Assembly: GCA_964587885.1 (NCBI GenBank) | Contig: CAZPME010000043.1 | Location: 1-5,685, forward strand | Direction of reading: 5' to 3' | Length of the DNA: 5,685 nucleotides | Source of the DNA: UBA60 sp964587885 | Lineage (GTDB): Archaea; Thermoplasmatota; Poseidoniia; Poseidoniales; Poseidoniaceae | Shown here: positions 5,669 to 5,685 of the stretch, piece after piece | How positions within the stretch are numbered: position 1 is the stretch's first letter | Layout of the letters: the number at the start of each line of letters is the position of its first letter | The notes under the pieces: model-generated | The model's database searches: none | What the model was told of the DNA's origin: nothing | What the model saw: only the letters and a program-made list of their open reading frames with translations | Program-made: the position numbers and the translations under genes

Positions 5669-5685
5669 TTCACTACGCATTGAAT

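Noticed and set aside
5669..5685. Terminator after the second RAM gene
   Set aside because: Only 17 bases are visible, with no T-run or hairpin.

Overview
The window most resembles the genome of a planktonic euryarchaeon of the Marine Group II/III type (Ca. Poseidoniales or a relative). This is an inference from three things: a giant single-anchor surface protein built from a beta-helix plus Ig/PKD-like modules, GGTGAT ribosome-binding sites, and free-standing Lrp-type RAM-domain genes. No rRNA, tRNA or universal marker gene is present, so the taxonomy is unproven and a bacterial origin cannot be strictly excluded.

Layout from left to right. Positions 1-125 hold the last 40 codons of a rightward gene that ends in a membrane segment and an acidic tail. 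Its stop codon touches, with no intervening base, the stop codon of a 4.9-kb leftward gene (126-5060). That gene encodes a 1644-residue protein with an N-terminal signal/anchor, a large parallel beta-helix, six Ig/PKD-like domains, a membrane-proximal beta domain, one transmembrane helix followed by RRRR, and an 84-residue cytoplasmic tail. An imperfect inverted repeat spans the tail-to-tail stop codons. A divergent intergenic region (5061-5188) carries candidate promoters for both directions. Two short rightward genes (5189-5425 and 5435-5668) follow. They are tandem paralogues, each a single Lrp/AsnC-type ligand-binding (RAM) domain without a DNA-binding domain, and they look translationally coupled.

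The giant protein is probably exposed on the cell surface, where it could bind polysaccharide, particles or other cells; no catalytic site could be identified. The two RAM proteins are probably small-molecule sensors, perhaps for amino acids, that assemble with each other or with full-length Lrp regulators. The divergent arrangement allows shared control with the surface protein, but nothing in the sequence proves it. The least explained signals are the inverted repeat across the convergent stops, a GC hairpin that would place the first RAM gene's ribosome-binding site in its loop, and the CGGT repeats just upstream of it.
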